This document shows, piece by piece, positions 12,115 to 32,254 of a stretch of 64,000 nucleotides of DNA. Each line of letters begins with the position of its first letter. Within the stretch, counting starts at the first letter, position 1. Below the pieces are notes generated by a model. That model did no database searches. It was not told the DNA's origin and was given only the letters and a program-made list of their open reading frames with translations. The position numbers were made by a program, and so were the translations under genes. The DNA lies in NCBI GenBank assembly GCA_964057225.1, contig OZ059895.1, positions 14,074,001 through 14,138,000 on the forward strand, given 5' to 3'. This stretch comes from Auanema rhodensis. Its lineage: Eukaryota > Nematoda > Chromadorea > Rhabditida > Rhabditidae.

Positions 12115-12539
12115 ACATCGGGGGAGTTGTAGTATTAGATTAGTTAATTTATATCAGTTTTATGCTGTTGTGAATATTTGTAAATAATTTTTTCATGTTC
12201 TTTTTGTGTAATTTTGGTAATTTTCTCTCAAAAATTGCAAATTTAAGCTGTGAAACTATTTTTTGTTTGTGTTTTTTCGAGTTTCTTATGATTATTCTTG
12301 AAAACATATGAAATAGACGATTCCAACAATACAAGTTTATCGATTCGATGTGATACAAACTGATAATAGCAAATAGCAGGCAGGCAAGCTTAGCGCAGTT
12401 TATAAAATGTTTACGGGAGTAAAATGATGCACAGAAACCGACGACTGGGGATATATCGTGGTTCAAATCAATGCTAGTAAGACAAAAATAGTTCTATCGG
12501 GGAACGTTCTAATGAGATCATTTGGATGAAGTGAAGCTC
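12115..12539. other. Convergent 3' intergenic region, COQ7 / alpha-tubulin
   Basis: 425 bp that must hold both 3' UTRs. AT-rich, with no canonical AATAAA close to either stop that I can assign with confidence. The 105-residue minus-strand open frame here has no recognisable content. Confidence 0.6.
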
Positions 12540-19312
<6,773 letters not shown>

Positions 19313-22300
19313 TTTTCTTTGGATTTATTGGTGAAAAATACACAAATGAAGAGAACGAGAGCTGGTTAAAGCGTCGTCTGGTCTCTGCCTACCACAATGA
19401 CAGTAGGGGTCAATGTGCCTCGTCAGAATTTTCTCCTCCAAAAATGGAGGCGGAGTCTGCATGTCGTGCATCTCTGCGTGTCTATATCTACTGGTTTTCA
19501 CCGAAATTGTCATCTAGTTTCTCTGAATGTCTGACCAGGTTTTGATGCCTCTGTTTCTCGTCAAAGCCTCTCGATTAGCCTTTATCTATCTCCATATTTC
19601 TTCGTCCGTCTCTCCTTAACTTCACTGCCGAACCATAGAGTTTGCTATCTCAAGCCATGATCCTGTCCCTCGGGGTCTTCACCCCATTCACTCTTCTATT
19701 TCCTTCTGTGTCTTGCTCTCCATGCATATCTCTTCATCTGCCTGCTCTCCAGCACTTTCTTCCTTTCCTTTAGGATGTGATGACCAATCCAAAAACCGAA
19801 CTGCTGAGCACTTCGATATTCACTGGCATACCAGCACACACTTACATGCACACATGCTTATACTCACAGTTTCACTCACTCACATACACACATGCACATC
19901 CATACACATACACACACGTTCTGGCTCCTCCCATTCGGTTGTTCGATCACCAGATTCAGCTTCTAAGGGCCCTGAGGGCAAACAGTATCGGATTACAAAA
20001 CTACCGTACTTGAAAGAATATAGTGCAGTATAAGAGAGAGAAAGAGAATGCAAAAGAGAATGAAAGAGAAGACAAGGGTTGGCAGTCCATCTACGGCAGT
20101 CGTTGCCCTGTCGACAGCTGCAGTCGGCGGCACGACCAGCTCTCGGTGAGCTCCTGGTACAGCAAACGTCGTCTATCCCCATCCATTTCTGAGTTACTAA
20201 ACGCAGGTATAAAAACCAAAAACCTGTGTGCCATGGTCAGTCTGTTCTCTGAAGAGAACTATCACCTCTCCCTGATCCTGTTTATCATGAAATCCGCTTT
20301 CCTAATTTGACTACTTCATTTGCAAATCTATAGCTGTTTCCGCTTTAAAGCGTCATATTCTGTATTCAATGAGTAAAGAGACGATGGCCATCGCTGTGAC
20401 ATCTCGATTTGATTCCATCATTACATCTTGTCCAGCTCCTCCTCCTCCCCCTCATTGCGTTTTGTCTCTTCTTCTTCACCTCCTTCTGCTCCTTTTCCCT
20501 CATCCCTTCATCTTTCTTCTCCCTGTAGCCTTCCTCATCATCTGTTTTGCCCCTTAGCGTTTTGCCTGTAACTTCACGTTGCTACTTACTGTCAACTCAG
20601 AATATCTTCTTTATCTGCTCGGCTATTCTAGTAGTCAGCTGTACTTTTCAGTTTACTGATTCATACGCATCTGAAGCTTCCCTGTTTGAAGCAGGTTATT
20701 GAGTTCAGCTCTATCTACCTTCTATCAAATATGCTTCATAATTCCAATTCCAATTAATTAGTTTCGGAAAATCCCAAAAACACAACATAAGAATTCCCTG
20801 GAGTCTAATGTCGCCAACCTTCAGCATTTTATGAGCGTTTCCGTTCGGGCTTTCTAGCCAACGAGAGCACATAAAGACGATGTTCGTTGTTTATGAAGCC
20901 TGTCCGGAGATGTCTTGATAATTGTCCCAATTTCTGTTTTTTGTTGAATTTCAGCAGAATAATCGTGAGCAATACATCATTTTTCCATATATTTTTCTTT
21001 CATAACTCAATTTCTACATTAGAAATTTTATAAATTCTTGATTTCATTTCAATTTCGATCTATTTTTTTGTGCTTAAATAGCTTGTAAAACTAAATGAGA
21101 CATTGGCTAGCTAATGTCTTCAAGATGATTCTTTCATCATCAATGCTTAACCTGTTGAATTTCCAGCGTTTTGTTATGTTATTCAGTGTGTAAAGTAGAA
21201 ATAAAAATTTATAATTTCTGTTTCTAATGTTTTATATTAGCCTAGACTTCCATATCCAGTTTCCGGTACTTTAATTATTGAGGAAAGGACGTGAGAGCTC
21301 ACACGGCTTGCCTATTGGCCCCTACTTCTCGTATTTCATTCCATATTTGAAATGGAATTTGATGGTTTTCATTGATCTATACAAGAAATGAAATGTTTCA
21401 TACATACATGTGCATATATACTAAGATGCATCTCGATGTAGCAAAAGCATAGATGAATTAATTGAAGAATACAGGCATAAATAAAGAAATTTCAATTAAA
21501 TTTGTATTTGTTTTTGTTTATTTACATGTAAAACATAAAATAATGATAATTGATGAAAAACTAATTTCATTTACAAATTTTGCTATTAAAAAAGAAATTC
21601 ATCTCTATTAAACCATTTATCTTTCAACAATACGTTCTCCAAATTAAAAAAATGTATTAAAACAATGATATAGTAATTTGAAGTCAATTATTGAAGCCAA
21701 CTACTGAGAAGCCAACTACTGAAGTCAACTACGGAGAAGTCAACTGAATAACAGTAAACATATATGTGTTTGACTTTCAAAAGTATAAACAAGGTGTACA
21801 TAGGAATACGTACTTAGCTTATGAAAGAAATATGAAAAGTAAATGAAGTATTGCATTAATCATGATCGTTAGCAAACATTCATTAAATGAAATTTGATAT
21901 TCAGAGCATGTAGAGATGTGGTTTCTTTTTCCAAAAGTAGAAAAAGTAGCCTCAAAATGAGATTAAACAATCAGATGGTTAATAGCTTTGGTCAGCTTAT
22001 TTAAGTTTTCAAATGGCATTGAAACTGACAGACTCAAGTTATTGTTCTCAAAATTCGGAAGAGGAAGTTTGATTAATGAACATATTTGATTTTGATTCTT
22101 CATTCATCCATACATACTATATGATCACTTGGTGAATAAGTTTGAGAGGGAAATGCTTCATATCTAGAGCAAACGAGAGAGTGAGAGAGAGAGAGAGAGA
22201 GGGAGAGAGAGAGGGAGTAAGAGAGAAAATAAGAGGAAAAATGAGAAAATGGAGGAAACAATATTGGATGCAAGTAGAATAATGAAACGAAGAAGAGAGC

Positions 22301-23705
22301 AAAGGATAGGAAGGAAAAGAATATGAGCAGATGTTTTACGGTTCGGAAATTAATGGATTCAATCCACAAATACAGCTTAAACTATGAAAATAAATGTAAA
22401 ACATTTAGAAATCTTTCTTAAACCACATATTCCTTTCTAATTCGGGTGTGCACAAACATATTTCCGTCAAAATTTCAAGTCATCTCATTTGAATCTGCGA
22501 CATGTACATAAACGGTTGAACTAAATACGCGTGCGTATGTAGTATGCTTAGTTGAGAAAAGAAAGATGAAAAGATATATTTTTTTGTAAAATATTGAAGA
22601 ACATGTTGTAATTTAAAGAAAATATAACTAATCAAACGAATTTATATATATTTGTATGTATAGTATATAGAAGTATTGATTTTGTATTTGTAATATTATA
22701 TGTATGAATGACAAAAATGTAAAAACGAAATGCTGATGATGATGACGATGATGATGATGACACTTGTTTAATACTTGAAAGCTTGCTTAGAAAATAATAG
22801 AAAATCAATTCATATATTATGTATTGAAATACATTTTAAATTTTATTCGAAACATCTTTCATACAGCAATATGCCTTTTATAGTTAATATTTTAGTGCAT
22901 TTCAATGCAAGAGTGTAATATACATGGATATGAAGATCTTTTTGATCTTTACATCATCAAAAATTTAATTATAATATAATCTTTATATATATATGTATAT
23001 ATTTATATGTATTTAATTATATATGAGATAGTTATAAATAAATAAATTGATAAAGAATCTTATAAGATGTAAGATGAGATGTTTGATTGAATATGTACTT
23101 CAATCTTAATATTGTAACAATTCTTGAATGGTCCTAGAACTATTTAAACAAATAAATCGACCGAATAATACTGTAATTGTCCTTTAAAAGACAACAAACT
23201 GTCAATTTAAAGCTTGTTAAGATGATGCTCAAATATGATTCAAGTGATAAAGATCAAATTACCGTTCAAATAATACATACACAACTAATTTTCTTTTTTT
23301 TTTCTCATTTTCAAAAAGATTACAACATTTTCAGTAATTTTAAATATAAAAAATATGATTTTTTCCGAAAGCAGATGAAATATATATGAATATAATATAA
23401 GGCTTTTCAATCGACAACCCATATTAATGCTATAAATTGCAGTCATATTCGTCAGACACAAAGCTGAATATATGCCATTTTCATTAAACTTTTGTTAAAA
23501 ATTAAAGATTAATCAATATATAATATTGAAATACACCATATGTATAACTTATATGCAATTCTTCTGTTCTTATAATATCATCCAATTGTTTCAAAAGAAA
23601 AGTTGCCTATTATCTGCTATTGATGAAGAAAATGTAGATTTTCGACAGGCAATAGAAGCTGTTTCTTTCGAAATTTTCAGTTTTTTTCAGTCTAATTGAG
23701 AAAAT
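19313..23705. other. Gene-poor region upstream of alpha-tubulin
   Basis: No gene supported. 19313-20600 is richer in GC and strongly pyrimidine-biased on the plus strand and is the probable alpha-tubulin promoter/5' UTR region. Short 15-16-bp direct repeats (GAAGCCAACTACTGA-like) occur at 21690-21750. A GA tract lies at 22180-22215 and an ATG-repeat at 22732-22762. The rest is unique AT-rich sequence. Small open frames here are Ser/Leu-rich artefacts of pyrimidine or GA tracts. Confidence 0.6.
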
Positions 23706-25268
23706 ATGTGTGTTATGATAGCAGACGAGTCAACTGATTCATATATATTATTACAAAATATATTATTTGGATTTAATTGTATTATAACTATTATTGTATT
23801 ATATATAGTATTATATCGTTCATCAATACAAATGTCATCATATAAATATATTTTAATTTCACATCTTATATGGTATGTTAATTATTATTATAATTCTACT
23901 AACTATACATGTATAACTAACTATATCTATATATTTAACACGTTATTCTCATATTTAAGTTTCTTCTTACATGATTTTCTTGTTGGAGTATGTATGGCAT
24001 TACAAGCTTATCCACAATTTTGGGGATTTCGACAGTCTGGCTTAACAGCTCAAGGAAATATTCCAATGAAACCAATTGCTTATATGGCTGGAAGTTTCAT
24101 TGCAGGTTCATTAGCATAACTATATTATCTATACGTGGGCATTGACTATATATGCTAATTTTGCTCGGCTCAATGAAAAAAAAAACTTTTTGTAATTCAA
24201 ATTCTAAACATTTCATTTTTCTTTTTCATTCTTTCTTATTTTTTCTTTCAAAAAAAAAAAAATAATTATTTCATTCTCGTATTGTAATTGAAAGTTACAT
24301 CGAATAAACTTTGAATAAAAATAAATAACAATATATGATATAACTAACTTAAATATATATAATATATAAAATTATTTTTATAGAAGTTTTGGGAATATAT
24401 TTGAATATGGTTCATTTTCGTACAAGAGCTATATTACATGAGACACATCCATTTCGTTTACGAAAATCTTTATATATTATAATTAGTTTTTCATTTTATA
24501 ATTTATGGATACCATTCTGTATTGTATTTTACATAACATGCTCAACTGATTATGCTGATAAATATAAGCAACTTGAGGTTATTTTTCTTCTAAAAATCAT
24601 TATTTAACTATTATTTATTTTAGTTATATAATATATGTAAATCAAATTATAGTTTTATAATGATGTCTGAAGATATTATTATAATTCCACGAAGTCGATT
24701 AACTGTTGTTTTAATATTTTTCGTATTAGCTTGTTTAATTATAACATTTGTATTTGTTTCATGTTTTACTATATCTATTTATATGTTATATTTCTCTGTA
24801 TCTGTTTTATCTAAAAAAACGAAACAACTTCAACGGTCATTTCTTCAAGCTCTTTTTCTCCAGGTTTTTTCATATAACTTTATATGTTTTTAATATAAAT
24901 TTTAATTATACTATATGTAATAGTTATAGATATTAATACCAGAAATATTTATGTCTGTGCCTATTTTAGTTATAATATCTGGACAATCATCATGTAATTT
25001 CTTTAAAATTCTTACTATGTTTATCTTTTTTTTCTTTTTTATTTTCAGTTGTCGAACAAGTGGCAATGATTTGTTACTGTTGCCATGGATCAGCTAATGC
25101 TATTGTGCTACTATTTGCTCATAGAGATTATAGAAATATTATATTCAATTGGTTTCGAACATTATTAAGAACAAGTAATAAGATTATTTTAATTTATTTT
25201 AATGTTTCAACCTATACTTAGAAAGTCCCGAAGCTTCTGTACGTGCTATTCGTCTCACAAATTTATGA
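23706..25268 (+). CDS. Nematode 7TM chemoreceptor (Srh/Str-like)
   Basis: Seven-transmembrane receptor of the large nematode chemosensory superfamily. The spliced product begins MCVMIADESTDSYILLQN, with TM1 and the loop QMSSYKYILISHLI. An intron with GTATGT donor and TTTAAG acceptor leads to FFLHDFLVGVCMALQAYPQ. Later exons carry the loop-TM motif SKKTKQLQRSFLQALFLQ, then ILIPEIFMSVPILVIISG. The end holds the family hallmark CCHGSANAIVLLFAHRDYR (HG...hydrophobic...YR), ending AIRLTNL. The order fits class H/Str-type receptors best, but I could not separate Srh from Sri by eye. An intron at the LFLQ/ILIP junction is shared with the second receptor at 41555-43102. Intron borders are tentative around 24108-24383 and 24990-25048. 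Confidence 0.72.
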
Positions 25269-26389
25269 ATGTTCAAGAAATATATAGAAGCATTAACATA
25301 TTATTAATAACTATTAAATAGGTTTTATAACATATAATTAATATAATATTTAACAAGTACAAAACTATTATATACATATCATGTGTGTTCATATGCTTAA
25401 AAAACTTGAAACAACTTATCTTTATAATTACTTATCTATCTATCTATACATGTACATCTATATATATTAATCTTTTCTATTATTATATATAATTATTAAT
25501 TATATACATATTGTATATTATTATAAATTTATTTTTAGATAAATTTCAAATATAAATATATATTTTTAACTATGAAATAATTTTTAATAGTATTAAATGA
25601 TCAATAAACATTCTAAAATAATTGATTTTTCACAAATATTTTAAGGATATTGTATAATAAATTCATATATCTATATCTATATAGATATAGATTATATGAT
25701 ATAGTTATCTATATTTGGACTTTTAATGAAATATTTATTAAAAATAAAAAGTTTGAAAAGAAAGTTTTATTACTCATCACGCATAATAGCTAGCCCGTGT
25801 GCATGATATAGTAGACAAATAAAATTTTTTTGTTTTTATTAAAACATTTAAACTTGTAGAGAGAGAGAGAGATAGAGAAACAGGGAGAGAGAGGGAAAGA
25901 GAGAGAGAGAAAGGTATAAGTTATTTGTATGGGAAAGACAAATTTTAAAGAAAAATGCCATGTTGAATGATAGAACAAAGATGCAATAAACGAGAGTAAC
26001 ACCGTGAGTTTGTCAAGGAAAATAAGCAAAAAGTAAAATAACAAGAAGAGACAATGAGGAAAAAAGAATTTTAAGTACAATTTCAAGTAAAAAACAAGAA
26101 ATATGAATTACATTAGTTATATATATATATATATATAGTTTATGAATATATTATATGTATGTATAGAGGCAGGATTGGCTGAGCAGCATTTGTCTTTTTC
26201 AAGAAAATTTGGAAAAAAAACACATTTTTGTTGAATTTTTTCCAACAAAAAAAAAGACAAAAGGAATGTTGAACATAAAAAATGAAATATAATTTGAAAC
26301 TATATTGAATGAAATAAGATTAATAATTCTTAACCTAAGTAAGAGCTTATGATGATGATGTTGTTGTTGTTGTTGTTATTGTTGTTATA
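25269..26389. other. Intergenic, chemoreceptor / DEX-1-like gene
   Basis: Convergent 3' flanks. Contains a perfect AT palindrome at 25669-25690 (TATCTATATCTATATAGATATAG-like), an imperfect GA tract at 25858-25915 and a GTT repeat at 26358-26385. No gene seen. Confidence 0.55.
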
Positions 26390-29300
26390 TTAATATCGTC
26401 CAGAATAGGAATACCTCTGAAATAACATAAAAATAATTAATTTCTTATTTATAATTTATAGTTAGCATAGTTAATATTCCCAGAATTAAAATAAAAACAT
26501 TGTTAGAATATATAACTAACCGTATTGCTATGGTTATTATGATTATTATAATTATTATAACTAGTAGTAAAAGGTGGACTGTGACGACTAGATGATGGTC
26601 CACTACTTGGTGAAGATGCTGACGGATTATTGTGAAGATTCCAATAAGAACCGTATAAGGACATTCGACCCGACTAGAAATTTCCCATATTAGATTAAAT
26701 TGAGTTAGTATAGAAACATATAAATATAGTTATAGTTAGCATAATATAGATATACATATAATTAATGTTATTATTATATATTTTACCTGATTATATCCTG
26801 CCATTTCTCCACTTAATCTAGCTGTTTTATCTATATTATCATCATATGCTCCTTCTAAGTTCTTTGATCCTCTCTAAAATACGTTTTAAAATTAATGTTT
26901 ATACTATAATGTTTTCTAATAAAACCTTTAAAGCATATGCTGTCGGTCGTACACCATAGGTAGGCCCGTACATAGCACGGAGATGAGCTGATGAGCTTCG
27001 TCGACGACAACACACAACAAGTGCTATGATGATAAGCAGAATAACCCATACAGCAACTATTCCAGTTGGTATGATAATAGCTAATTCTGAAGATGATTAA
27101 GCTTTAGAATGAATAACATGATCAAGAAACGAACTGCTATTATCAGCTACTGAAGGTGATTGATCAGAAGGAGTATTTGGTTTGCCGGTAACAATGACGG
27201 GCTTACTGCGCGGAGTTGTAACACGAACAGGCTAAAGTGGTAATTATTAACAATACTCATAACTATATCATATAAATATATATTAATTTAATTGAAAAAT
27301 AAATGTTATATTAGAATTATTAATATTCGAGTTAGAGACTAACTGGTTTACGTGTAGATGATGTAAAGATGAAAATTGGTGGATTAGATGATTCTATTGA
27401 CGTCGTTGTTATTGTTGAATCAGATGATTTGGATGTGATTTTAATATCAGAAGGAGATACTATGCTTGATTTTTCAAGAATATCAAGTTTAGAAGGAATT
27501 TGTGCTGTTTTAGTAGATGATAATGAATTTTGGTGTTGTTGAATTGGAATAAAATGCGATGCTGGTCGTCGATTTGTTTTCTAAAATGTTATTATTTGAA
27601 GGATTAGTTAGATGATATGATGTAAGAATATGATGAAAGTTATCCAAAAGTTAGAATTATCGTGAATGGTTACCGTGAAATCATCCTCATCTTCACTATC
27701 ATCGCCTTCAGAATCTTCATTTGATGGAGAAATATTCAAAGAATCAGAAGACATCTGTGGCGTTATTGCTATTCCATTATGAACTTGAATTATAGAATTA
27801 TAGAATTTTATAAATAATATATACTAACCATTATTAATAGTATTCAGACTATCATTTTCATCATTCAAAGAGAATGTTGGGAACGTTGGTTCATTAGTTA
27901 CTGAAGTTGATTTTCTTGTACTATCGGTAGTTTCCTAAATATATTATATTAGAATAATATCCTTAACTATATGATATAAATAATTTTAAATGAATAAACT
28001 TGCCTGAGAAATTGAGAAATTTGGAAGTTTTTTCTTGGATCCAGTAACAAACTCTGGAACTACGGTAACGATGGGCGGGAAAGTAACTACTGTAGCTTCT
28101 GTTTCAAATACATCTTCATCAATATTGAAATCATCTTGAGCAATAGAAACTAATGGTCTTGAAAGGAAAATAGATTAGAATTTGTTTTTAATCGGGACAA
28201 TACCTATGTGGAGTACTTTGGAATTGAGGTCTTGGTCGATGAGATGTAGTAGTTGGAGTAGATATAGCAGTAGTAGTTGGTTTGGATGTTGAAGCTGTTA
28301 CGACAAGCTGAAATCACATCATAAGAAGAAGAAAGTGAAAAGAAAGTTACATCAACAGCGAAGTTGTTGCGAGGTTGTTCTTCGAAAGTTGGAGTTATGA
28401 TACGAGGTCCACCAATCTTAAACGAAGCAAACATTATATTTGAAATTCATAGGTAAAACTAACGGCAATTGATGGAATTATTAGATTTTGAGATTTTTCG
28501 TCTAAGTTTTTCTCAATATCAACTTTCGAAATAGATTTAACAGAAGAGAATGAAGATGAATGCTCTGTAGGTGTATCAGATGATACTTTCTCACGATCAC
28601 AGTAAGGTGGTTGAAGTTTATCAGATGGACATGGTTGAATAGATGTTGAATCTTAATTATATATATTATATGATATAATAATATTTTTAAATTATAATAT
28701 TACCAATACGATACATCCAGATACCAGGTTGACCGACATTCGATAGTTGAGGTAGTTGTTCAAGTCCTTGAGTACCCGATCCAGGAAGTGATAATGATGT
28801 TGTAGCATCATTAGTAATAATCCCAGCCTATAAATCAATATGGTTGTAAAACTTAAGTTATAAGTTTTATATGAAAAACCTCAGCATCATCAGACCATGG
28901 CATATCCTTATATAAGAATTGAACATAAGTTGATTTCTGTTGACTATCATTCAATCCGCCAATTAAAACTGTTTGGAATGTATTTGCTGTCTGGAAAAGT
29001 TTTGAAAAAATTGAAAAATCGAAAAAATTAAAAATAATACTTGATCATTTCCATTTGTAACATTTTCATAAGTAACTATAAGAGCACTACGAGCAATGAA
29101 TGATTTATCTCCAAAATGCTCAGCAACAGATCGAGATGCTCTTGTCAATATGCTTGAATCTGAAAAAACAAAAAAGTTTTTTGTTTTAAATTAAAAAAAT
29201 AAATAAAATTCTTACCAGTAACTTCAGATACAGTAATTGTGCCATGAGTTGACGTATCAATTGGAGCAAAGAAAGGTGCAATTCCACTTATATTCAATGA

Positions 29301-31639
29301 ATCAAGATGTTTACTTGAAATAGGACCCATTTCTGACATTGATATAAGACCAGATGTTGAAATCTTAAATGAAAAAAATTAAAAAAAATTAAGAAATCAA
29401 TCAATAATTACTGTTAATTTATCTTTTGTATCTCCAAGAATCTTTAATGGATTCTTTAAATGCCAACCAACTTTAGCATTTTTACTTTTCGGAAGTGATT
29501 GATGTCCATCAAATGGATATAAGAATTCTTTTCTACAAATTGTTTTACCATCTCCTATAAATAGAAAAAAATAATAAATATATATAGATTATATAATTAA
29601 AATTTTATAATTATTTATAAAATAATTAATTATTTAAGATATTATAACATAAAACTAATATATACTATGTATATATGAAAAGCATATATTTTAAATTATT
29701 ATAATTTATCATATATATATATAGTATAAAGTAGAAATAAATAATTTTGAAGATTATACCTGTATAGCCTTCTTTACATTGACAAAAATATCTTCCAGGT
29801 GTATTGGTACATATGGCATTTGCATGACAAATGTTTGTTTTCTGACATTCATCAATATCTAAAAAAACTTGAATAATATCACGAACATCTGTCATATCGT
29901 CATCTTATTTGTTTTTGAAATTAATTTATAAACAACAATCCTTTTAACTATGTGTATAAGTTATGTTACCTTTGCATGATTTGTGTCCATCGCCGGTAAA
30001 GCCTTCTAAGCATCCACATCTTTGAACTGGCTCACCACATCGATCATAATCAGTAAACATGATAGCATTCGCAGTACATTGAATTGCTGCAGCACGACGA
30101 TCACATGTATCTTTTTCTATAATTATATATAATTTATAATATTATAGTTAACTATGTGTACTTGTTTGACAGCTTTTGCCTGTCCAGCATTGATGACAAC
30201 CACGAGAGCATTCTCCAGTTACTGGATGGCATGTTCCATCACTACAGTGACAGCACTGAGCACAATCAGCACCCCATTCACCAGCAGCACACTCTTGAAA
30301 GGAGATAGGTTCATTGAGATGTAAACAAAGTATGTTTTACCTTCATCACATGTATCTCCTTTAATTCCAAGTTTACAACGATAAACTGTCTTTTCACTCA
30401 TTTCAAACATCCATTCACCAGGAATTCCTACAATTCATACACATAGTTAGCATATAATTATAATAATAGTTAACCTGTATTGCCATATTCTTCTAAATAC
30501 ATAATGTTTCCAGTACCAGATGTTGGAAGAGAAAAATGATGTCCACCATTTCCTTCATTAAATCCTGCTTCAGCACCTTGTGTCCATCCAATGTTACTGT
30601 AGATGAAATTAGCAAATGTTCCATTACTTGTAACAAATAAAGCAGCTTGGAATGTATTTGTATTCTTTAATTATAAATAATAAACAATAAACAATGTTAT
30701 AAAATCTATTTTACCTCATCAGGTAAAGCATCTGAATTCAATGGCTGCATCTTTTCCCATGTTACTATAACAGCTGATGTGACTTTCACATTCTTATCAT
30801 ATTGATATCTGATTTCACTTTGTCCACGTTCAAGAGCTCTTCCTTCTGAAATTTGGAAATTTGTTTTGAAATTCAAAACAAACGGCTCATGATAAACAAC
30901 CGCTTTGCGTCATTTGTATTGTTACAACATTGATATCACGTACGTGTGCATTTATATTTTTATTTATGCTAATTTTGGATAATTTATGCTAATTTATGCC
31001 ATATATTTTAATTTAAAAATAGTTTTACTTACTTGTAACTTCGCGATAATAGACATGTCCACCTGTACGTAAATCATTTCTATTCCAAAATGGAGCAATC
31101 ATACGTGATCCACTTGGAAATACATCTTGCTTATATGTTCTAGCTGATACATCAAATCCTACAGCTCCATTAGATAAAATCTAAATAAAACAGAATAATA
31201 TATAATATATTTCTTAATTATATTAATTATACATATATAGTTTTATATTCATTTCCATAAAAGCGAATTGCTTTTTGTAGATCAACTTTCTTTCCAATAT
31301 CTAATCCATTTGGCAATTCAGAATCACCAGCACTTAATCCATATTCAAATAATCGAGATGAAAATAATGGAGCAGTAACCTATAACATCATATATAGTTT
31401 ATAACATATATAGTTTATAACATATATAGTTTATAATATATATTTATTATTATCATTTTTTAGTTATTTAATCCTTTTTCTTTTATGGAAAATTAATGTT
31501 TGTCAAGATATTCAAGATAAAGAGAATTCAGAAGAAAAATGTCACAAAGATTTTGTTCGATAAAATATTTGCAAATGGACGGCTGTCATCAAAACGTCGT
31601 GGCAAGATCATGAACTACATACACGCATAGATCTTACAT

Positions 31640-31708
<69 letters not shown>

Positions 31709-32254
31709 CTTTCCTTTATTCTTATTTTTCATGTTTGACTCAATGACCGGATAAGATTTTGATGACATCTAGATAAAGATTGTCAAAACAACATTGAATC
31801 CATGTTTTCGTTAGCATTTTCTTCATAAAAAAAAATATTCAAAACAAGTAGAAACATAAATTTACAAGTTTATATAGTTAATTATATTTTCTTTTTTAAC
31901 TATATAGTAAAATAATAATTGTTGTAAAAGAAAAAAAAAGTAAAACAAGCAATAGTTTGAAGAAATTATTGTCAAAATCCGTCAATCAATGTGTGTATTG
32001 AGAGACCGGAAAATGAAAAAAGAAGTAACTAACTATACCTGAATACTAATTTCTTTTGGTTGTAACTGACGTCTTCCACGTAATGATCGTTCTAATTTAT
32101 CATTTTCAATTTCCTGTAAAATAGCTTTGTGTGTTGTGGTTAAAATGGAATTTCGAACTTGTTCTATCCGAAGACGAGCAGCAATACGTTCTGGATCTAT
32201 CCTCATAGCACCCATTATGGGTAAAAGGGACAGCAAGATAGCTGTCCATTTCAT
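26390..32254 (-). CDS. dex-1: DEX-1-like membrane protein: two NIDO domains, EGF repeats, one TM segment
   Basis: Starts [20 protein letters not shown], a clear signal peptide (exon 32254-32033). The first NIDO domain follows ([60 protein letters not shown]). Next come Cys-rich EGF/laminin-type repeats ([18 protein letters not shown] and others), then a calcium-binding [23 protein letters not shown] second, more diverged NIDO domain follows ([40 protein letters not shown]). The Ser/Thr/acidic linker leads to one TM helix ([20 protein letters not shown]) and a short cytoplasmic tail starting CCRRRRSSS. This layout matches C. elegans DEX-1, which anchors sensory dendrites and shapes epithelia. 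Nidogen is excluded by the TM segment and by the missing beta-barrel/LDL-receptor parts. About 22 short introns; the final exon ends RYSYSGRY at 26390. An acceptor (CATTTATTTAG) lies 11 nt before the ATG, consistent with trans-splicing. Confidence 0.85.
31643..31706. repeat. (CT)n microsatellite in first intron of the DEX-1-like gene
   Basis: About 30 uninterrupted CT units in the roughly 650-bp first intron (31382-32032). Confidence 0.95.

Noticed and set aside
12149-12466. 105-codon minus-strand frame between COQ7 and alpha-tubulin
   Set aside because: Lies in the shared 3' flank, AT-rich composition, no family resemblance.
19713-20310. Overlapping 78-106-codon frames upstream of alpha-tubulin
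   Set aside because: They owe their length to higher GC and CA/CT repeats (His/Thr and Ser/Leu runs); overlapping frames on both strands and no splice context.
22100-22369. Ser/Leu-rich minus-strand frames, likewise at 16045-16299, 34060-34287, 37248-37445 and 38393-38632
   Set aside because: Each is a direct translation of a GA/CT tract with no splice partners or recognisable domain.
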